64,000 bases of DNA from a virus. Below, piece by piece: positions 56,359 through 63,971 of the stretch. The stretch's first letter is position 1. Every line of letters begins with the position of its first letter. The position numbers and the translations under genes are program-made. The notes beneath the pieces were generated by a model. The model saw nothing but the letters and a program-made list of their open reading frames with translations, had not been told where the DNA came from and searched no databases. Where the stretch lies: positions 53,124 through 117,123 of IMG/VR virus record IMGVR_UViG_3300005253_000361; one strand, given 5' to 3'.

Positions 56359-56582
56359 ACGGCCCGTGTCACCAAGATGCTATCCGGCGCATGTGTCTAC
56401 TGCAGGCGAAGGTTGCTCCTCGTCTCTTCGACTCTCCCTCCGATTGCTTTTGTGGGGAGGGAGGTTTCTGGGAGTCGGCTGAGTATGACGGTAGTCACGA
56501 AGGGGGCTACCGGAACGACTTTGAGGCTATCGAGTTCATCGAGAAAGCGGTGATCGCGGCCCTGAAGGGAGCCGACCGATGA
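56355..56582 (+). CDS. Hypothetical protein, 75 residues
   Basis: ATG 56355 overlaps the previous stop. Contains CFCGEGGFW. Ends AVIAALKGADR. Unknown. Confidence 0.6.
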   Translation: MNGPCHQDAIRRMCLLQAKVAPRLFDSPSDCFCGEGGFWESAEYDGSHEGGYRNDFEAIEFIEKAVIAALKGADR

Positions 56583-56854
56583 AGGCCCTCCGTAGGTTGC
56601 CGGCGCCGCTCGACGGAGAGCAGGTCGCGACAGGACCGGTTCAGTTCGGGGACGACCAGCCGGGAGTGTTCATCCGGGGTGATGACGCCTACACCGCGTA
56701 CTTCGAGCTCAAAACGTTGGCCGACATCCTGAAGTCCTGCGACACGCGAGTGCTGTGTAGCTGTCCGCCGGATCGTGAACTGGACTCCGGTGAACAGTCC
56801 TACTGCCGGGAGAATCCCTGCCCGATCCACACCGGAGGGGGAGATGAAAACTGA
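56579..56854 (+). CDS. Hypothetical protein with C-terminal cysteines
   Basis: A 91-residue protein from ATG 56579; a central FGDDQPGVFIRGDDAYTAYFEL beta segment and CSCPPDRELDSGEQSYCRENPC at the end. Confidence 0.6.
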   Translation: MKALRRLPAPLDGEQVATGPVQFGDDQPGVFIRGDDAYTAYFELKTLADILKSCDTRVLCSCPPDRELDSGEQSYCRENPCPIHTGGGDEN

Positions 56855-57077
56855 GGTGACGATACATCCGGAGTACTACTGCCCGTGCTGTGGAGAACCA
56901 GAGCTCTACCGGGACTGCCAGGAGGAGCTGTTCGGGGAGCCCCGGACCTGGTGGTGTCGGACCTGCGGGGCCGAGTTTTCCTTCCGGTTTACCCGACACG
57001 GACTTCCGCCAGGCGGATTCCTGATTGTGCCGGATCCGAACCCCGAGGACTCACGGTTCACCGAGGAGATGGAGTGA
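56844..57077 (+). CDS. Zinc-ribbon protein
   Basis: A 77-residue protein from ATG 56844 (GGAGGGGGAG upstream). YYCPCCGEPELY and WWCRTCGAEF give a four-Cys ribbon. Confidence 0.65.
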   Translation: MKTEVTIHPEYYCPCCGEPELYRDCQEELFGEPRTWWCRTCGAEFSFRFTRHGLPPGGFLIVPDPNPEDSRFTEEME

Positions 57078-57382
57078 TGAAGATCGACATCGACGCGGTC
57101 GTGAAGGCGTTCGCAGAGAAGCTCCGGCGGGCACTCGAGTCCGGCGGAGGGATCGAGCTCATCGTGAAGGCCCCGGAGGTCATTCAGGATTACGGCGCGC
57201 TCTACTGCACCACTCGTCGGCGGCTTCCGGAGATCACAACACTCGTCATCACCGACTGGACCCCGCCGGAGCCCTCGTATGACGAGCTGGTCGAGAGCTG
57301 GCTCGAACGAAATCGCCAGTGCCTCGAGCGAGAAGATGACTGCGAGTTCTGTGCCGCCGACGTCTGCCTGGAGGCGGAGTGA
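57077..57382 (+). CDS. Hypothetical protein, 101 residues
   Basis: ATG 57077 overlaps the previous stop. Helical start (DAVVKAFAEKLRRALESGGG), later CEFCAADVC. Confidence 0.6.
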   Translation: MKIDIDAVVKAFAEKLRRALESGGGIELIVKAPEVIQDYGALYCTTRRRLPEITTLVITDWTPPEPSYDELVESWLERNRQCLEREDDCEFCAADVCLEAE

Positions 57383-57561
57383 TGTTGTGTCCGCACTGTT
57401 GTGAGGCGCTAACCGAAGACGAAATCTTCAACCTCCTGAACGACATCATGGCCCGGCGGGCCCGTGAGTGTCTCCATCTAGAGGGTGAGCAGAATCCCAA
57501 CGACCCGAGCCAGCAGATCTGTATCGACTGCGGGTACGTGCAGCCCGGGAGGGCCATGTGA
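57382..57561 (+). CDS. Zinc-ribbon protein, 59 residues
   Basis: ATG 57382. CPHCCEALTEDEIFNLLNDI and ICIDCGYVQPG form two Cys pairs. Coupled to the regulator gene downstream. Confidence 0.6.
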   Translation: MLCPHCCEALTEDEIFNLLNDIMARRARECLHLEGEQNPNDPSQQICIDCGYVQPGRAM

Positions 57562-58157
57562 GCGAAGGAACCATTCTCTCGAGGGACGAGGTGCTGACAT
57601 TGGTACGCACCACAGTAACGCACGACTTGTCCCCTTACGCGGTGGCGGATCTATTGACGACCTGCTTGGCCCTCGGGCGGGCCAACCGCAAGACGCGTTA
57701 CTACTACCGACGAACGGAGCACGACGACATGCCCCACGAAGACCACGACCCGACGCCGTTGCCCGAACGTCTCGCCGGCCTGCTCGCCGCCACCAGGCCC
57801 AAGACGGTGTTGCAGATCGCCGATCAGTTGCACGTGCGACCGAACACGGTCTCTAAAATGCTGATCTACATGGTGGAGCACGGGGCTGTCAAACGCGCCG
57901 GCGCCGGCAAGCGCGGTGACCCCTACACGTACAGCGATATCGATACCATCAGCATCGCGCCAATCGTCGACATCACGCCCGAAGACGTCGAGGCCGATAC
58001 CCCAGCACCCCCGGAATCAGGGTTTGTTGCGGACGCCTACGCCATAGTCATTCAGGACGTGCAGCACCGCGCCCGAGAGGCGGACCACGATCGCCGGATG
58101 CTCGACCAGGTGGCGACGCTGCTCGGCCGGATCGTCGACGGCGAGGCCGACCGATGA
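57558..58157 (+). CDS. Winged-helix DNA-binding protein
   Basis: A 199-residue protein from GTG 57558. Residues about 75-125 (PKTVLQIADQLHVRPNTVSKMLIYMVEHGAVKRAGAGKRGDPYTYS) are a MarR/ArsR-type winged helix with a clear recognition helix. A candidate early transcription regulator. Confidence 0.75.
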   Translation: MSEGTILSRDEVLTLVRTTVTHDLSPYAVADLLTTCLALGRANRKTRYYYRRTEHDDMPHEDHDPTPLPERLAGLLAATRPKTVLQIADQLHVRPNTVSKMLIYMVEHGAVKRAGAGKRGDPYTYSDIDTISIAPIVDITPEDVEADTPAPPESGFVADAYAIVIQDVQHRAREADHDRRMLDQVATLLGRIVDGEADR

Positions 58158-58501
58158 TGCTCCCGAAGCCCCCGAAGCGCATCAAGGATCCGGAGCTGAT
58201 GGAACGCTTCCGCGAGGTGCGGCCACGGTGCCAGGTCTGCGGCAGTACGCGGTACCTGGAGAGCCACCACATGACCGACCTGGATATGCACCGGCGCTCC
58301 GACGTGTTCCCGAACCTGATGCGGCTGTGCCGCGATTGCCACCACGTGCAGTTCCACGGCGGTGCGCTATGGACGAATAAGGAGATGCGGCGAATGAAGA
58401 ACTACGACGAGCGCTTCTACCGGAACGAGTACGCGGAGCTCGAGCTGCTCTACGACGGGAGGGTGTTGTGGGCGGACACCACCCCGGAGCCAACCTCATG
58501 A
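58154..58501 (+). CDS. HNH-like protein
   Basis: A 115-residue protein: RCQVCGSTRYLESHHMTDLD and NLMRLCRDCHHVQFHGG. Both zinc pairs and the HH motif of HNH nucleases are present, in the short form often found near phage packaging or as free-standing nucleases. Confidence 0.75.
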   Translation: MMLPKPPKRIKDPELMERFREVRPRCQVCGSTRYLESHHMTDLDMHRRSDVFPNLMRLCRDCHHVQFHGGALWTNKEMRRMKNYDERFYRNEYAELELLYDGRVLWADTTPEPTS

Positions 58502-58572
58502 CCTGCCCGAACTGCGCCACCCGCGACGCCCTACTGCAACGTGCGTTGCCGTACTTTCCCTGGAGGCTGTAA
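58498..58572 (+). CDS. Micro-protein with CxxC, 24 residues
   Basis: MTCPNCATRDALLQRALPYF onward. Its ATG overlaps the HNH stop and its stop overlaps the next ATG (TAATGG), so it is embedded in the operon. Confidence 0.45.
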   Translation: MTCPNCATRDALLQRALPYFPWRL

Positions 58573-58928
58573 TGGCTGAAACGCTAGATAAGTCGCTACA
58601 CCAGATCGCGGAAAAGCTGCCATCCCCCGAGTTCGATTCGGTGGCCTACGAGATAGCGACCACCGGGGATCTGGTTCGGGCACATTCGCTTGCTTACGTT
58701 CGTCGAATTGCCGCTCTCGACACCCTACTGGACCTCGAAAGGCGTGCGCTTCTGCTCCAATCGCGGCGGTGGGAAGAGGCCCGAGAGCTACTAGTGCGCA
58801 CGCTGCCAATCCTGGCCCAATACCTCGACGCGGACCCGATAGCCGACACGATGGGAGTTGTTAGCGATCTGTACCGTGATATCTCGGAAGAGGCTCTCGG
58901 GATGCAACCTGAGGATGCCGGCCCGTGA
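58572..58928 (+). CDS. Hypothetical helical protein, 118 residues
   Basis: Entirely helical and acidic (AETLDKSLHQIAEKL ... DLERRALLLQSRRWEEARELL). GGAGGCTGTA precedes ATG 58572. Unknown. Confidence 0.6.
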   Translation: MAETLDKSLHQIAEKLPSPEFDSVAYEIATTGDLVRAHSLAYVRRIAALDTLLDLERRALLLQSRRWEEARELLVRTLPILAQYLDADPIADTMGVVSDLYRDISEEALGMQPEDAGP

Positions 58929-59167
58929 CCCCCGCCCAGCAGTACCTCAAGGAGATAGAGCGGCTAAGGGAAGAGGCTACGCAGTCTGCGAGACCGTGGG
59001 CCTTGCATTGTGCCCTAGAGGACTCACAACGGGCGGTAGGGCGGGTGATCCGAGCGGCTGCGATCTGCGACCGGTTGGGGCCAGCGTTCGACGAATGTTC
59101 CCGAGAGGCCCGCGAAGAACTCCGCGAAGCCCTCAACGACCTCCCCGTGGAGGTGGACGATGTGTGA
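58925..59167 (+). CDS. Hypothetical helical protein, 80 residues
   Basis: GTG 58925 overlaps the preceding stop. Helical throughout (PAQQYLKEIERLREEATQSA). Overlaps the next start by eight bases. Confidence 0.6.
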   Translation: MTPAQQYLKEIERLREEATQSARPWALHCALEDSQRAVGRVIRAAAICDRLGPAFDECSREAREELREALNDLPVEVDDV

Positions 59168-59429
59168 ATGGGGCACCGATGAGCCCGTCGAGGTTTTCAT
59201 CTCGGCTGACGTAAGCCACACGGGGGCGGATCGCTTCGATATTAAGCCCATTGACGCCTGCATAGCACCCATTGTGCGCGCCCTGACGAACGCCGGGATC
59301 CTAACGGGCGGCTCGTGTTGCGGGCACGGTAAGGCGGATGGCTGGATATATCTCGAAGACGGGCGAGAACTCGTGATCCGCAAATCGGGCCGCAGTTCTT
59401 GCAGCCCTCGCCCCGGAGACAAGCGATGA
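59160..59429 (+). CDS. SCCGHG-motif protein, copy 1
   Basis: An 89-residue protein with ILTGGSCCGHGKADGWIYLEDGREL. The CCGHG-x-G-x-I/V-x-L-x-DGREL block is shared with the next gene. Function unknown. Confidence 0.65.
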   Translation: MCEWGTDEPVEVFISADVSHTGADRFDIKPIDACIAPIVRALTNAGILTGGSCCGHGKADGWIYLEDGRELVIRKSGRSSCSPRPGDKR

Positions 59430-59716
59430 GGACCGGCCACCTTCGCGGCCATCAAATCTACTGCGACGATCATGACGTTTGGCGATACGTCGATAACAAC
59501 GAGCCGACCGTTGGGGCCGAGCGACCATGCGGTGTTTGCCTAGTTGCCACCGGGCCGAGCGGACACGACCCGTGCATTGGTGAAGTGCCGGGAGCAATCA
59601 ACGCCTGCTGCGGGCACGGCAATGATGATGAAGCGTATGTCCAGTACCCGGACGGGGTTCGGCTCGACGGGATGGATGCTATGCGGGTGTTTCAAACGGA
59701 GAAGACCGATGAGTGA
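59426..59716 (+). CDS. SCCGHG-motif protein, copy 2
   Basis: A 96-residue protein from ATG 59426. Has PCIGEVPGAINACCGHGNDDEAYVQYPDGVRL, paralogous to the previous gene, plus extra Cys/His pairs at the start (YCDDHD, CGVC). Confidence 0.65.
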   Translation: MRTGHLRGHQIYCDDHDVWRYVDNNEPTVGAERPCGVCLVATGPSGHDPCIGEVPGAINACCGHGNDDEAYVQYPDGVRLDGMDAMRVFQTEKTDE

Positions 59717-59909
59717 GCAAGCACTAGACAATTGTTATGGCACGAACCTTTGCGTGTACTGCCACGAAGCGGGCCTCGCCGTTGAGGGCGTGTTCTTTTC
59801 CGAAATAGTCGTCAACGCCGATGGTGATGAAGGCGGATGGCTATGCGAGAGCTGCGCTGGCCCTGATGACCTCCCGCCGGAGGGTCAGCCCGAGGGGGAG
59901 GGACCGTGA
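59709..59909 (+). CDS. Zinc-ribbon-like protein, 66 residues
   Basis: ATG 59709 overlaps the previous end. LCVYCHEAG and LCESCAG give two Cys pairs. Confidence 0.6.
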   Translation: MSEQALDNCYGTNLCVYCHEAGLAVEGVFFSEIVVNADGDEGGWLCESCAGPDDLPPEGQPEGEGP

Positions 59910-60133
59910 GCCTACCGAGCCACACGGTTATCACAGAGAAAGATAGGCCCGTTGCCTACGCATTGCGCAGGCTCGCGTTGGAGGCTGAGCAGCTGTCCGG
60001 TCGCCTAATGGATGCCTCCGATGTGGTTGCGGAGCTAGAAAAACGGGAACTACTTGGCCGTGCCATGGTGGAGCGTCAGCGCCAAATGTTAAATGACGCC
60101 GCCCAGCACCCTACAGGAGACACCGAACCATGA
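59906..60133 (+). CDS. Hypothetical helical protein, 75 residues
   Basis: GTG 59906 overlaps the previous stop. Helical (ALRRLALEAEQLSGRLMDASDVV). Unknown. Confidence 0.6.
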   Translation: MSLPSHTVITEKDRPVAYALRRLALEAEQLSGRLMDASDVVAELEKRELLGRAMVERQRQMLNDAAQHPTGDTEP

Positions 60134-60435
60134 AGCCATTGAACATCGACCAACAAATCCAAGTCTGCCGGGTGCTCGGGTGGCTGTCGCTGATGATCGA
60201 AGGCACCTCGCTCTCGTATGAGCAGCACGCTTTCGTGGTTGCCGCCGCGAAAGAGCTTTGTCCGATCTTGAACCTGGACGACAGCAGCCGGCCGACAGAC
60301 AACCTGTGGGAGTTGGGCGGGTTGCCCGAGCAGGGGTTAGAGAACGACGCCCAGGCAAAGGCGCTCACCGACTCGCTGGCGATGCTCGTGCGGCCCCTGC
60401 AACGACGTACTCACCCGGAGGGAGACACCAAATGA
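60130..60435 (+). CDS. Hypothetical protein, 101 residues
   Basis: ATG 60130 overlaps the previous stop. IDQQIQVCRVLGWLSLMIEG then a helical middle. Unknown. Confidence 0.6.
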   Translation: MKPLNIDQQIQVCRVLGWLSLMIEGTSLSYEQHAFVVAAAKELCPILNLDDSSRPTDNLWELGGLPEQGLENDAQAKALTDSLAMLVRPLQRRTHPEGDTK

Positions 60436-60632
60436 GCGACCCAATCTACCCCGACCGACCCCTGTGCAAGAGCGTCAACAAGGGGACTCCCTGCCCCCTC
60501 AACTACGGGCACCCCGGACCTCACGGCCACGGCGACCCCTGGAAACCGGACGACGCCAACCACGGCGAACTGTGGCCCCACGAGCTAGACGATGGCCACC
60601 CGCACCCGGCGGGTTACTTCAACACGGACTGA
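60432..60632 (+). CDS. His/Pro-rich small protein, 66 residues
   Basis: ATG 60432. Contains CKSVNKGTPCPLNYGHPGPHGHGD, a metal-binding-like His/Cys motif common in small phage proteins. Unknown. Confidence 0.55.
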   Translation: MSDPIYPDRPLCKSVNKGTPCPLNYGHPGPHGHGDPWKPDDANHGELWPHELDDGHPHPAGYFNTD

Positions 60633-60633
60633 C

Positions 60634-60876
60634 ATGAGCGACCCAGCGAGCGGCGAGAGCCTAGCGGAGCGGATTCGGAAACTTCTACTTACCCCTGCCG
60701 TTGCGTTCGCAATCCCCGACGATGCCGTGCGGAACGACATCCAGAAGCAGGTTCGCGCCCTAGTCGACGAAGTAGGGGCGCTGAAGGCTGAGGTTGAAAA
60801 ATGGAAGACCTTTGGCCGCAACAAAGACAAGATCATCGCCGCCCTCAACCCAGGAGACACCGATGAGCGTACTTGA
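60634..60876 (+). CDS. Hypothetical coiled-coil protein, 80 residues
   Basis: ATG 60634. Short coiled coil near 42-62 (QVRALVDEVGALKAEVEKW). Shares its MSDP start with the preceding gene. Confidence 0.6.
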   Translation: MSDPASGESLAERIRKLLLTPAVAFAIPDDAVRNDIQKQVRALVDEVGALKAEVEKWKTFGRNKDKIIAALNPGDTDERT

Positions 60877-61105
60877 AGCTGTTGCAGCCGAACGGGAACG
60901 ACAGGACGAGAAGTGGGGCGGGCTGGAGCATGACGATCAACACAACAGCCACGACTGGCTCGCGTACATCGTTCGATATCTCGGGCGCTCCGTTGCGTAT
61001 GGACCGTTTGATTCTCTGCGTTTCCGACGACACATGGTTCAGGTCGCAGCACTTGCTGTAGCTGCCGCTGAGTGGGCCGACCGCCTCATAGACGACGGCC
61101 GATGA
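60863..61105 (+). CDS. Conserved small phage protein (AAERERQ-W family)
   Basis: An 80-residue protein. VAAERERQDEKWGGLEHDDQHNSHDW and RHMVQVAALAVAAAEWADRL are the pattern of a widespread phage protein of unknown function. Confidence 0.7.
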   Translation: MSVLEAVAAERERQDEKWGGLEHDDQHNSHDWLAYIVRYLGRSVAYGPFDSLRFRRHMVQVAALAVAAAEWADRLIDDGR

Positions 61106-61593
61106 CTGACCTACCCTGGGACCCCAGCCTGTCGGACGGCTGCAGCTCGCTGGCGTTCATGACGGCGGCCGGCCTCGATCCGGAGCTCACCAAGGAGGCC
61201 CAGCTGGCGATCATCAAGGTGGTGTTCGGTACGAGCTGGCGCCGGGCGATCGCCGCATGCCACGAGCACGATCGAGCTTACGCTTTCGGCGGTAGACCCC
61301 TAGACCGATCGATAGCCGACGACAACCTACATTTCGCGTGGCTCCAGATAGCGGATGAGCACCGCGCCCCGAACCGGTGGCCGCGGACGATGTGGAGGTA
61401 CTGGTGGGAGCGGCGCGGGATTTGTGCGTGGGCCGCAATCGGCTACGGGGCAATCCGGGCGTTCGGCGGCCCCCAGGGGAGGATTCCCGGCGTCTCGTGG
61501 GGCTACCTGCCGGACCAGGATGGCAGGCGTCAGTTTACCTACACAGAGGAGGGGGGAGAGCTGATGCCTGACAAGAGTCTGGCGGGGCGGTAG
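61102..61593 (+). CDS. Hypothetical protein with HxHD motif
   Basis: A 163-residue protein from ATG 61102. AACHEHDRAYAFGGRPLDRSIADDNL recalls the His-Asp centre of phospholipase A2-like proteins, but I cannot confirm an enzyme. The last ten codons (MPDKSLAGR) overlap a separate ribosome site and start (see 61564). Confidence 0.6.
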   Translation: MTDLPWDPSLSDGCSSLAFMTAAGLDPELTKEAQLAIIKVVFGTSWRRAIAACHEHDRAYAFGGRPLDRSIADDNLHFAWLQIADEHRAPNRWPRTMWRYWWERRGICAWAAIGYGAIRAFGGPQGRIPGVSWGYLPDQDGRRQFTYTEEGGELMPDKSLAGR

Positions 61594-61743
61594 AGGGAGC
61601 TTCGGGATGAGATTGAAGAGAGCCTCGACGACCCTGGACACACCCAGTGCATCCTCGAAGAATTCTACCTTCGGGTCGACGATGTGGAGGCGCTGGAGGA
61701 GACGGTACGGAAGATCAGAGTAGCCCTGGTTAGGAGGTACTGA
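61564..61743 (+). pseudogene. Small gene interrupted by an in-frame TAG
   Basis: ATG 61564 follows GGAGGGGGGAGAGCTG. The frame reads MPDKSLAGR, then TAG at 61591-61593, then a well-formed RELRDEIEESLDDPGHTQCI ... VALVRRY to TGA 61743, overlapping the next start. It shares the frame of the upstream gene, so the TAG ends both. A CAG or AAG codon one change away would restore it; read-through or a sequencing error are alternatives. Confidence 0.45.
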
Positions 61744-62120
61744 TGAGTAGCCGGTACGCGGGTAGCACATGGATTGAAGAGAGGGGTTGGAGTCAGATGA
61801 GCCCCCTGGGGCGGCAGGTGGCGGACATCCTGGGGTACTGCTGGAGTGGGATCTACCACCTCGAGGATAGGTACCTGCGGGAGGTTGAGTGGGGCGACCC
61901 GCACCAGATGGTGATCCGGTTCCGCGGTGAGCTCGCCACCTACGACTTCTCCCACCTGACCGAGCTGGTTCTGCTGGCCCACCGGGAAGGCATCCGGATC
62001 GCGGTCGCGCCCAAGTCCAACTGGACTCTCGAGCTGAGGTTCAGCCGGCGCTACGGTGGACTGGGGGCGCACCCGTCGATCGGTCAGGTTATACAGCGAG
62101 TAGGGGAGCAGTGGCGATGA
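61743..62120 (+). CDS. Hypothetical protein, 125 residues
   Basis: MSSRYAGSTWIEERGWSQMS ... a beta-rich middle (HQMVIRFRGELATYDFSHLTEL) typical of small phage effectors. Unknown. Confidence 0.6.
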   Translation: MSSRYAGSTWIEERGWSQMSPLGRQVADILGYCWSGIYHLEDRYLREVEWGDPHQMVIRFRGELATYDFSHLTELVLLAHREGIRIAVAPKSNWTLELRFSRRYGGLGAHPSIGQVIQRVGEQWR

Positions 62121-62578
62121 GGCGTATCGAGATGCGTCTGGACTCACGTCATTATCTTCCCTGGATCAGCGAGGAGAATCGGCAGATCCGGAGACTCTAC
62201 TGGAGCGCTACGTGGTGCGAGATCATGGAGGCGCTCCCGGGCCGGACCCGAGGGTCGATCAAGTGTCAGGCGGCCAAGCTGGGGGTTCGACGACGCTGCT
62301 GGGAGGTGGAGGGGAATACGGGTCAGAGTTGTATCTGGAGTCCCGAGGACCAGGAGCTACTGCGATACGGGATGCGGAACGGCTGGACGGTCGACGCGAC
62401 CGCTACTCTTCTGGGTCGTACCGTCGATGCGGTGCTGTTCCGGGCAGTAAATCAGGGACTGCTGGGTCGTCCCTTGGTGCTCCACGAGCTCCAGGACATT
62501 GACCTCGACTACCTGGACGACGGTCCCTACGGGGACTACGACGCCGAATGGGCAGAACCGCCGCACCCGTGGGACTAG
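62117..62578 (+). CDS. Tandem Myb/SANT-like DNA-binding protein
   Basis: A 153-residue protein with two repeats: WISEENRQIRRLYWSATWCEIMEALPGRTRGSIKCQAAKLG (about 15-58) and IWSPEDQELLRYGMRNGWTVDATATLLGRTVDAVLFRAVNQG (about 74-115). Each has the W...W/LPGRT...A pattern of Myb/GcrA-like helix-turn-helix domains. A transcription role is likely. Confidence 0.7.
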   Translation: MRRIEMRLDSRHYLPWISEENRQIRRLYWSATWCEIMEALPGRTRGSIKCQAAKLGVRRRCWEVEGNTGQSCIWSPEDQELLRYGMRNGWTVDATATLLGRTVDAVLFRAVNQGLLGRPLVLHELQDIDLDYLDDGPYGDYDAEWAEPPHPWD

Positions 62579-62592
62579 GACAAGGAGGGGAA

Positions 62593-63090
62593 ATGAATAC
62601 CCGGTGGACTGCTATCGAGGACAGGGTTTTGGAGCGGGGCGAACTTCACCGGACTACCGTTCGTGAGCTCCAGCGTCGGCTGCCGGGCCGATCCGTGGAG
62701 GCGATCAACTGCCGCCGACGGAGGCTCGGGTTACACCGGCCCCAGGTGGTGCAGGTGAAGATCGCGCTAGAGGGCTACCAGTACCGCATCTCGGTCGGCG
62801 TGCTGGTGGCGGCCCTGGAGCGCTACGGCCTCAACGGTCCTGTGTTCGCCGGCTACAACTACGAGCGGCCCATCGGGCGCCTTCTGTGCTGGCGAGAGGA
62901 GCCTGATGCCGTGGTGGCGACGGTCGAGTTGGCCGGCAGCATTATGTACTCGGGGCTACGGCTCAACGGAGTGTTGGGGTTTCGGGCCCTGGAGCACCAG
63001 GGGGGCCAGCTCGAGTCGATGGAGCTCGTGGCGCTGGGGGTTGAGTACGCACCCTATGCGGAGCAGGAGCCGTACCGACCAGGCGAGTAG
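62593..63090 (+). CDS. Myb/SANT-like protein with C-terminal extension
   Basis: A 165-residue protein from ATG 62593. RWTAIEDRVLERGELHRTTVRELQRRLPGRSVEAINCRRRRLG is one Myb-like repeat; the rest is beta-rich and unassigned. Paralog of the preceding gene and the last gene of the arm. Confidence 0.7.
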   Translation: MNTRWTAIEDRVLERGELHRTTVRELQRRLPGRSVEAINCRRRRLGLHRPQVVQVKIALEGYQYRISVGVLVAALERYGLNGPVFAGYNYERPIGRLLCWREEPDAVVATVELAGSIMYSGLRLNGVLGFRALEHQGGQLESMELVALGVEYAPYAEQEPYRPGE

Positions 63091-63357
63091 CGGCGCCGAC
63101 CCCCGGCCCCACCGGGGAGTCGCGCTGACCGCGGCATTGTTGCGCCGGCGGCCACCCGAATCGAATCCTGCGGGCAAAAGCACCGAAACCCGGTAGCTTT
63201 GGTGCCCGTCTTTGTCCCGCCGGGGCAAAATCGAATTCGGTGCTTCACGGCGCGCCAAAGTGCCGAATTATGGCATCTGGCGTTCCGCTACCCCCGGCCT
63301 AAAGTGCTTGACGCCCTCCGGGGGAAGGTGCAGGTGCCTTTCGGCCGACCGCCCTGT

Positions 63358-63414
63358 GCGGCATATATGAGGCAAAACATCCCGCAAGAGCCCCCTAGAG
63401 CACATATATGCCGC
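63358..63414. repeat. 12-base inverted repeat with 33-base spacer
   Basis: GCGGCATATATG (63358-63369) and CATATATGCCGC (63403-63414). Confidence 0.6.
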
Positions 63415-63599
63415 TTTTGGCGCATAGGGCCGGCGGTAAGTGCTTGATGCCCATAGGGGGCGGCCTCCCCAGTGGCCGTGTCCCGTTCGGGGCAGTTAGC
63501 CTCCTGGCGGCGCCCAGGTGAGCCAAATTGACCCGTTCGGGACCCCAGGGGGAGGCAAATGCGGGAAATCGGGCCTCGAGGGTGCGGGAAAGGGGTGTT

Positions 63600-63712
63600 T
63601 TGGGCGGCGGGGCGGAAATGGCGGAAATTGGGCGTTTTGGGCGGTTTACGGAGGTTTTGGGGTGTATGCGGGCGTTTTGGGCGGAAATGTGGGGGTTTGG
63701 GGCGGAAAATTG
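63600..63712. repeat. G-rich short repeats
   Basis: GGCGTTTTGGGCGG occurs at 63631 and 63671, and GGCGGAAAT-type units occur four times; many G-runs could form quadruplexes. Iteron-like. Confidence 0.6.
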
Positions 63713-63913
63713 AACCGTCAGGCGACATGTGCGAAGGTCCGTATTCTCAAAAGGTCGAAAAATTTTTTCCGACTAATGCGCGGGGTATATCGCGGGTACC
63801 CCGTTTGCTTTTACCCACAATATCGTCGCCGTAAACCGTTGTAAACAAACGACTTACACCGTTTCGTACAATCAAAATCTCTTTGGATTTTTCGTATTTC
63901 AAATCTCAAATCT

Positions 63914-63939
63914 CGCAACATTTTAGCTTAAATGTTGCG
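63914..63939. repeat. 10-bp hairpin near contig end
   Basis: CGCAACATTT and AAATGTTGCG around TAGCTT; a bidirectional terminator or operator is possible. Confidence 0.5.
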
Positions 63940-63971
63940 TAGCCTATCGTAGTCGTACGCCTACGTGCAGA

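Larger units (their letters stand above)
63091..63971. other. Non-coding repeat-rich tail of the contig
   Basis: About 880 bases without a convincing gene; the open frames are low-complexity. It has an imperfect 24-base direct repeat (AAGTGCTTGA-x-GCCC) near 63302 and 63438, a 12-base inverted repeat, G-rich repeats and an AT-rich end with a 10-bp hairpin. Confidence 0.6.

Noticed and set aside
63288-63844. Open frames on both strands in the contig tail (up to 146 codons)
   Set aside because: Low-complexity products from G-rich repeats, mutually overlapping, with no ribosome site or neighbours.
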